In this document: positions 14,267-19,350 of the stretch, in pieces
Layout: every line of letters begins with the position of its first letter
Numbering within the stretch: the first letter of the stretch is position 1
DNA from: Acinetobacter sp.
Lineage (GTDB): Bacteria > Pseudomonadota > Gammaproteobacteria > Pseudomonadales > Moraxellaceae
DNA: 19,350 bases
NCBI GenBank assembly: GCA_030152275.1
Contig: JASLHF010000026.1
Span: forward strand, 1-19,350
Direction of reading: 5' to 3'
Notes under the pieces: generated by a model
Told to the model about the DNA's origin: nothing
Databases searched by the model: none
The model's input: the letters and a program-made list of their open reading frames with translations, nothing else
Made by a program: the position numbers and the translations under genes

Positions 14267-17200
14267 TTAGTCACCATTTTTCAGTTCAATGTTGATACCT
14301 AAAGAACGGATCTCTTTGGTCAATACGTTGAACGATTCAGGCATGCCCGGATCCATATAATGGTTGCCATCTACAATGTTCTTGTAGATGCGGGTACGGC
14401 CTTCAACGTCATCCGACTTCACAGTCAGCATTTCTTGGAGCGTATACGCTGCGCCATATGCTTCAAGTGCCCAGACTTCCATCTCACCGAAACGCTGGCC
14501 ACCGAATTGAGCTTTACCGCCCAATGGCTGCTGTGTAACAAGAGAGTAAGAACCCGTAGAACGCGCATGCATTTTGTCGTCTACCAAGTGGTTCAGTTTC
14601 AGCATGTACATGTAGCCGACAGTTACAGGACGGTCGAAACGCTCACCAGTACGGCCATCATACAATACAGTTTGACCTGTACGTGAGATGCCGCCAAGTT
14701 CTAGCAATTCTTTGATTTGTGATTCTTCAGCACCGTCAAATACTGGAGTTGCTAAAGGAACACCTTTACGCAAGTTGCCAGACAATGCCAAGATTTCATC
14801 GTCAGTCAAGCTGTCAAGATCTTCTTGCTCGCCGCCAACTTTGTTGTAAATCTTGTCTAAGAAGTCACGCAGTTCAAGCACAGTGCGCTGTTCCTGAAGC
14901 ATCTTGTCGAGCTTATCGCCAAGACCTTTCGCCGCCATACCCAAGTGAGTTTCAAGAATCTGACCCACGTTCATACGTGACGGTACGCCCAGCGGGTTAA
15001 GCACCACATCTACTGGAACACCGTTGGCATCATGCGGCATGTCTTCTACCGGCAAGATGTTGGATACAACACCTTTGTTACCGTGACGGCCGGCCATTTT
15101 ATCACCCGGCTGGATGCGGCGTTTAACTGCCAGATAAACCTTAACAACTTTCAATACGCCAGTGGTCAGTTCATCACCTGTAGAAAGTTTGCGTTTTTTC
15201 TCTGCAAATTTCTCATCAATTTCAAGACCTTTCTCTTTCAAGAAAGCTTGAATTTGAGTCAGGCGTTCAGCAATTGCTTCATCGCTCGGCTGAATATCCA
15301 GCAGATCAACGAGTTCTAGGCCAGCCAGCAATTCCTCTGTCAGCTTATCGCCGCGTTTGGTTGTGCCGCCGCCATTTGATTCTTGACCTTTGAGCAAGCG
15401 CACAATACGTTCACGCGCCGCTTCTTCAAAGATTTTGTATTCTTCTTTCAAGTCTTTACGGTATGCATCTAATTGCGCTTTTTCAATTGCTTGAGCACGT
15501 TCGTCTTTTTCAAGACCGTCACGTGTAAACACTTGTACGTCAATGACTGTACCTTTAACACCTGAAGATACACGTAAAGATGAGTCTTTTACGTCAGCTG
15601 CTTTTTCGCCAAAAATTGCGCGAAGAAGTTTTTCTTCTGGAGTTAATTGAGTTTCACCTTTAGGCGTTACTTTACCTACAAGAATGTCACCCGCTGTAAC
15701 TTCAGCACCGATATAAACAATACCTGACTCATCCAGCTTAGACAGCGCAGCTTCACCCACATTCGGGATATCCGCTGTGATTTCTTCAGCACCCAGTTTC
15801 GTATCACGCGCAACACATGATAATTCTTGGATGTGAATAGACGTTAAGCGGTCTTCTTGAAGCACGCGCTCAGAAAGCAAGATTGAGTCTTCGTAGTTGT
15901 AGCCGTTCCATGTCATGAACGCTACACGCATGTTTTGACCCAGCGCCAGCTCACCGCCATCAGTCGATGGACCATCAGCCAATACGTCACCGCGGCCGAC
16001 TTTATCACCCAGTTTTACCAGAACTTTCTGGTTGATACAGGTGTTTTGGTTCGAACGGGTGTATTTGATCAGGTTGTAGATATCTACACCTGCTTCACCA
16101 GCCACCATTTCATCTTCGTTAACACGAATCACGACACGGGAAGCATCGACAAATTCGATACGTCCACCGCGTTTTGCGATTACGCATACGCCAGAGTCAT
16201 GCGCTACATTTGCTTCCATGCCTGTACCTACAAGCGGCTTGTCAGCAATTAATGTAGGCACAGCCTGACGCTGCATGTTAGAACCCATCAATGCACGGTT
16301 GGCGTCATCGTGTTCAAGGAACGGAATCAGTGATGCAGCAACCGATACAACCTGCTGTGCAGATACGTCCATATGCGTCACTTTTTCAGGAGGCATACGT
16401 ACGAATTCACCTTGATGACGTACAGAAACGAATTCTTCTTGCAAGTTGCCATCTTTATCAACACCAGAGTCGGCCTGTGCAATCACAGTGCCTACTTCTT
16501 CAATCGCTGATAAATACTCGACATCATCCGTTACGCGGCCTTCAACTACTTTACGGTATGGAGTTTCCAAGAAGCCGAAGTTATTGCATTTTGCATAAAC
16601 AGAAAGCGAGTTGATCAAACCAATGTTTGGACCTTCAGGCGTTTCAATTGGGCATACACGGCCATAGTGAGTTTGATGTACGTCACGCACTTCGAAGCCC
16701 GCACGTTCACGTGTCAAACCACCCGGACCAAGCGCCGATACACGGCGTTTGTGTGTAATTTCAGACAATGGGTTGTTTTGGTCCATGAACTGAGACAATT
16801 GACTTGAACCAAAGAATTCTTTGATTGCAGCAGCCACTGGCTTCGCATTGATTAAATCTTGCGGAGACAGGTTGTCAGTTTCTGCTTGAGATAGACGCTC
16901 TTTAACAGCACGTTCTACACGAACAAGACCTACACGGAATTGGTTTTCTGTCATTTCACCAACAGAACGAACACGACGGTTACCCAAGTGGTCGATATCG
17001 TCGACTTCACCTTTACCGTTACGGATTTCAACCAATGTTTTTAATACATCAGTGATGTCTTCGTTTGAAAGAATGCCTTCAACTTCACGAGACTTCTGAT
17101 CTGTACCCACTTCGTAAGGACGGCCCAAACGGCGGTTGAACTTCATACGGCCCACTGGGGACAAGTCATAACGTTCAGAAGAGAAGAACAAGTTGTTGAA

Positions 17201-18355
17201 TAAGTTTTCAGCAGCTTCTTTTGTTGGCGGCTCACCCGGACGCATTACTTTGTAGATTTCTACCAGCGCTTCTTCACGACCTGTTGTCGTATCGGCACGT
17301 AAAGAGTCCGCAATAAACGAACCACGGTCGATGTCATTGGTGAACAATACGTTGAACTGTTTTACGCCGCCTTCAGCCAATTTCACCATAATTTCATGGC
17401 TCAATACAGTATTGGCTGCAATCACGTCACCATTATGCAGCGAAACATCTTCTGCAATAATGCGTTCATATAGGTATTCATCAGGCACTGACAGCTTTTC
17501 AAGGCCGGCAGCTTCCATTTGACGCACATGGCGCGCATTAATACGCTTACCTTGTTCTACAATTACTTTGCCGTCTTGGTCTGCAATATCAAACTGCGCC
17601 ATTTCACCGCGAAGGCGTTCAGGCACCAAGTCAATTTGATAACTGCCCATATCCAGATATACAGGCACTTTCTCATAGAATAAATCAAGAATTTGAGAGT
17701 TAGTGTAGCCCAGTGCACGCAGTACAACTGTCGCCAGCAATTTACGGCGGCGGTCAATACGAACGTAAACTAGATCTTTGGCATCAAATTCAAAGTCAAG
17801 CCACGAACCGCGGTAAGGAATAATACGCGCAGAATAAAGCACTTTACCGCTTGAGTGCGTTTTGCCTTTATCGTGGTCAAAGAACACACCTGGTGAACGG
17901 TGCAATTGCGATACAATTACACGCTCGGTACCATTAATCACAAAGGTACCGTTATCTGTCATGAGCGGCATTTCGCCCATGTAGACTTCCTGCTCACGCA
18001 CGTCTTTGATAGATTTAGTTTCGCGGTCTTTTAAGATCAGGCGAATTTTTACACGCATTGGCGCCGCATAAGTTGAGCCGCGAAGAATACATTCACGAAC
18101 ATCAAACTCAGGTTTACCAAGACTATACTCAACAAATTCTAAAGCAGCATTGCCAGAATAACTTTCAATAGGAAAAACTGAACGAAATGCGGCTTGGAGA
18201 CCGATATCTTCGCGGTTTTTTGGAGTTTTGCCGTCTTGCAAGAAAGTTCTGTACGAGTCCACTTGAATCGCGAGCAAGTACGGAACGTCCATTACCTTGG
18301 GCAATTTACCAAAATTCTTACGGATCCGTTTCTTTTCGGTATATGAGTATGCCAT
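14267..18355 (-). CDS. rpoB: DNA-directed RNA polymerase subunit beta
   Basis: This is the second-largest RNA polymerase subunit, forming half of the active-site cleft and the rifampicin pocket. It has 1362 residues, versus 1342 in E. coli, the length I recall for Acinetobacter. The rifampicin-resistance region reads GSSQLSQFMDQNNPLSEITHKRRVSALGPGG-like at 516-546, with Gln522, Asp525, His535 and Ser540 (E. coli Q513, D516, H526, S531), all in the sensitive form. The C-terminal GDKMAGRHGNKG motif and the GGKAQFGGQRFGEMEVWALEAYG segment that contacts beta' are intact. The ATG has GAGGA (18362-18366) six bases upstream. A structured 307-base spacer separates it from rplL, and no strong promoter was recognised there, so expression probably depends on transcription from rplJL with attenuation or processing in the spacer. 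Confidence 0.99.
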   Translation of the reverse strand: MAYSYTEKKRIRKNFGKLPKVMDVPYLLAIQVDSYRTFLQDGKTPKNREDIGLQAAFRSVFPIESYSGNAALEFVEYSLGKPEFDVRECILRGSTYAAPMRVKIRLILKDRETKSIKDVREQEVYMGEMPLMTDNGTFVINGTERVIVSQLHRSPGVFFDHDKGKTHSSGKVLYSARIIPYRGSWLDFEFDAKDLVYVRIDRRRKLLATVVLRALGYTNSQILDLFYEKVPVYLDMGSYQIDLVPERLRGEMAQFDIADQDGKVIVEQGKRINARHVRQMEAAGLEKLSVPDEYLYERIIAEDVSLHNGDVIAANTVLSHEIMVKLAEGGVKQFNVLFTNDIDRGSFIADSLRADTTTGREEALVEIYKVMRPGEPPTKEAAENLFNNLFFSSERYDLSPVGRMKFNRRLGRPYEVGTDQKSREVEGILSNEDITDVLKTLVEIRNGKGEVDDIDHLGNRRVRSVGEMTENQFRVGLVRVERAVKERLSQAETDNLSPQDLINAKPVAAAIKEFFGSSQLSQFMDQNNPLSEITHKRRVSALGPGGLTRERAGFEVRDVHQTHYGRVCPIETPEGPNIGLINSLSVYAKCNNFGFLETPYRKVVEGRVTDDVEYLSAIEEVGTVIAQADSGVDKDGNLQEEFVSVRHQGEFVRMPPEKVTHMDVSAQQVVSVAASLIPFLEHDDANRALMGSNMQRQAVPTLIADKPLVGTGMEANVAHDSGVCVIAKRGGRIEFVDASRVVIRVNEDEMVAGEAGVDIYNLIKYTRSNQNTCINQKVLVKLGDKVGRGDVLADGPSTDGGELALGQNMRVAFMTWNGYNYEDSILLSERVLQEDRLTSIHIQELSCVARDTKLGAEEITADIPNVGEAALSKLDESGIVYIGAEVTAGDILVGKVTPKGETQLTPEEKLLRAIFGEKAADVKDSSLRVSSGVKGTVIDVQVFTRDGLEKDERAQAIEKAQLDAYRKDLKEEYKIFEEAARERIVRLLKGQESNGGGTTKRGDKLTEELLAGLELVDLLDIQPSDEAIAERLTQIQAFLKEKGLEIDEKFAEKKRKLSTGDELTTGVLKVVKVYLAVKRRIQPGDKMAGRHGNKGVVSNILPVEDMPHDANGVPVDVVLNPLGVPSRMNVGQILETHLGMAAKGLGDKLDKMLQEQRTVLELRDFLDKIYNKVGGEQEDLDSLTDDEILALSGNLRKGVPLATPVFDGAEESQIKELLELGGISRTGQTVLYDGRTGERFDRPVTVGYMYMLKLNHLVDDKMHARSTGSYSLVTQQPLGGKAQFGGQRFGEMEVWALEAYGAAYTLQEMLTVKSDDVEGRTRIYKNIVDGNHYMDPGMPESFNVLTKEIRSLGINIELKNGD

Positions 18356-18376
18356 CTGGAGTCCTCGGAAAGTAAA

Positions 18377-18403
18377 CTAAGTCCGCCTGCAGAACGGACT
18401 TAG
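18377..18403 (-). other. Leader hairpin just upstream of the rpoB ribosome binding site
   Basis: CTAAGTCCG (18377-18385) and CGGACTTAG (18395-18403) form a perfect nine-base stem with a nine-base loop. On the - strand it ends about 10 bases before the Shine-Dalgarno sequence and is not followed by a real U-run, so it is a leader structure rather than a terminator. Confidence 0.6.
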
Positions 18404-18467
18404 AAGAAATTACGCAGGTCGATATGACCACCACTTTTATACAAATGCTGCAAATTTCAGTGGTACA

Positions 18468-18514
18468 AAACGCTTAACAATATTTTTAAAATGGAAAAAT
18501 ATTGGTAAGCGTTT
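18468..18514 (-). other. Long near-perfect hairpin in the rplL-rpoB spacer, RNase III-type candidate
   Basis: AAACGCTTA (18468-18476) pairs with TAAGCGTTT (18506-18514). After a single A/G mismatch the stem continues for ten more pairs (18478-18487 with 18495-18504), closing on a seven-base loop. A stem of about 20 bp with one mismatch resembles an RNase III substrate, and E. coli has such a site in the same spacer. No U-run follows. Confidence 0.65.
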
Positions 18515-18589
18515 GATTGTGTTTATTTATTTTTAAAATCAATGCTTTTTACAGCAAACATTCTAAAATCGAGCCGATTATTGTAACGC

Positions 18590-18620
18590 AAAAAGGCTGA
18601 TGACCCAAGAGCCATCAGCC
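18590..18620 (-). terminator. Terminator-like hairpin (attenuator candidate) between rplL and rpoB
   Basis: GGCTGATG (18595-18602) pairs with CATCAGCC (18613-18620) around a ten-base loop, followed on the - strand by U5 (complement of 18590-18594). Its position after rplL and before rpoB matches the partial terminator known in E. coli. Full termination would cut off rpoBC, so partial read-through is inferred. Confidence 0.65.
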
Positions 18621-18627
18621 ATTTTCT

Positions 18628-18654
18628 GGAGCCGATTTTTTAACAATCGGCTCC
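18628..18654 (-). other. Perfect 10-bp hairpin immediately after rplL
   Basis: GGAGCCGATT (18628-18637) and AATCGGCTCC (18645-18654) form a perfect ten-base stem with a seven-base loop, eight bases past the rplL stop. No U-run follows on the - strand. The same GAGCCGATT word recurs at 18571-18579, allowing an alternative pairing that would enclose the terminator-like hairpin. Confidence 0.65.
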
Positions 18655-18662
18655 CCTTAAGA

Positions 18663-19034
18663 TTACTTAAGTGTAACTGTAGCACCAGCTTCTTCAAGTT
18701 TCTTCTTAAGTTCTTCGCCTTCTTCTTTAGAAACGCCTTCTTTAAGAACTGCAGGTGCGCCTTCAACCATGTCTTTAGCTTCTTTAAGACCAAGGCCAGT
18801 AGCTTCACGAACTGCTTTAATAACAGCAACTTTGTTCGCACCGAAAGAAGTCAACTCAACGTTGAATTCTGATTGTTCTTCAGCAGCAGCAGCGCCTGCG
18901 CCTGGAGCAGCAGCAACAGCTACAGCAGCAGCAGATACATTGAATTTTTCTTCAAATGCAGAAATAAGTTCAACAAGTTCAAGAACTGTTTTTTCAGCAA
19001 CTGCGTTTAGGATTTCTTCGTTAGTTAAAGCCAT
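18663..19034 (-). CDS. rplL: 50S ribosomal protein L7/L12
   Basis: This stalk protein binds L10 as dimers and recruits translational GTPases to the ribosome. It has 123 residues, the usual length. The N-terminal dimerisation helix pair (MALTNEEILNAVAEKTVLELVELISAFEEKF), an Ala/Gly-rich hinge at about 35-53 and the C-terminal domain (GANKVAVIKAVREATGLGLKEAKDMVEGAP) with the conserved factor-binding Lys-rich helices are all present. GGAG lies eight bases before the ATG at 19034. It follows rplJ by 48 bases in the same operon, where L10 normally controls translation of both genes. Confidence 0.99.
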   Translation of the reverse strand: MALTNEEILNAVAEKTVLELVELISAFEEKFNVSAAAVAVAAAPGAGAAAAEEQSEFNVELTSFGANKVAVIKAVREATGLGLKEAKDMVEGAPAVLKEGVSKEEGEELKKKLEEAGATVTLK

Positions 19035-19082
19035 GAGAATAACTCCAAATGGAAATTGAATGGTGTGTAAAAATTTTTAAGC

Positions 19083-19350
19083 TTATGCAGCTTCTGACTC
19101 GTTTTTCTCTTTGAGTGCTGTAATAAGGCGACCCAATTTCGAAATAGGAGCTTGAAGAACATTGGCAAGCATAGTAAGTGCTTTTTCTTGGTTTGGAAGA
19201 TTTGCGATAACGCTAACTTCAGCACCTTTATAAAGTTTGCCGTCAAATGCAGCAGCTTTAAGTTCAAATGCTTTGTTCGTTTTAGCAAATTCTTCAAACA
19301 AGCGAGCAGATGCGCCCATGTCGTCTTCAGAAGTAGAGAAAGCTAAGATT
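19083..19350 (-). CDS. rplJ: 50S ribosomal protein L10, 3' part of gene
   Basis: The frame runs from the window edge to a stop at 19083. The visible residues read ILAFSTSEDD then MGASARLFEEFAK, and continue through KLYKGAEVSVIANLPNQEKAL to LGRLITALKEKNESEAA. This matches the second half of L10, including the C-terminal helix that anchors L7/L12 dimers. The Met at 19319 is internal, because the frame stays open and L10-like upstream of it. The start lies beyond the right edge. Confidence 0.95.
   Translation of the reverse strand, partial: ILAFSTSEDDMGASARLFEEFAKTNKAFELKAAAFDGKLYKGAEVSVIANLPNQEKALTMLANVLQAPISKLGRLITALKEKNESEAA

Noticed and set aside
15800..16950. Possible rifampicin-resistance change in rpoB
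   Set aside because: Residues 522, 525, 535 and 540 are all in the sensitive form, and nothing odd was seen in the cluster.
1..19350. Mobile element, prophage, defence system, CRISPR array or tRNA/rRNA gene
   Set aside because: No transposase, integrase, direct-repeat array, toxin-antitoxin pair or RNA-gene pattern was found. Apart from one short palindromic repeat, the region is ordinary chromosomal housekeeping DNA.

Overview
The window looks like a chromosomal segment of a gammaproteobacterium of the genus Acinetobacter (Moraxellaceae), probably not A. baumannii itself. The RpoB (1362 aa) and RpoC (1399 aa) proteins match my memory of Acinetobacter subunits in length and in lineage-specific stretches. 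The base composition is moderately AT-rich. The order rplJ-rplL-rpoB-rpoC followed by small envelope genes, an NhaC-like antiporter, ompW and htpG also fits that genus. These assignments come from reading the translations; no database was searched.

Layout. The left end (1-2074, + strand) holds the 3' part of an unrecognised gene and a predicted outer-membrane beta-barrel gene. From about 2.1 kb to the right edge every intact gene is on the - strand. In coordinate order these are htpG (with a candidate heat-shock promoter), a secreted LprI-like small protein, ompW, an NhaC-type antiporter, an epoxide-hydrolase-like alpha/beta hydrolase, a glycine-zipper lipoprotein, an unrecognised periplasmic protein, rpoC, rpoB, rplL and the 3' part of rplJ. 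The one + strand exception is a decayed DUF4442/thioesterase-like gene at about 8.05-8.59 kb. It carries two in-frame stops and two frameshifts but can still be read through its three frames.

How the parts work together. Transcription of rplJ-rplL-rpoB-rpoC runs right to left. The 307-base rplL-rpoB spacer contains several RNA hairpins, one of them terminator-like. This is where E. coli has an attenuator and an RNase III site that set RNA polymerase output relative to ribosomal protein output. The 172-base rpoB-rpoC spacer carries a compact palindromic element with inverted ends, probably a dispersed Acinetobacter repeat. The operon ends in a strong UUCG-loop terminator. Most downstream genes are single-gene units with their own terminators. 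Several have recognisable promoters, and htpG has a sigma-32-like one.

I found no defence system, prophage, insertion sequence, CRISPR array, tRNA or rRNA. This is mostly a conserved housekeeping region. The points most worth following up are the intra-operon repeat, the structured rplL-rpoB leader, the thioesterase-like pseudogene, and the long regulated-looking leader of ompW.
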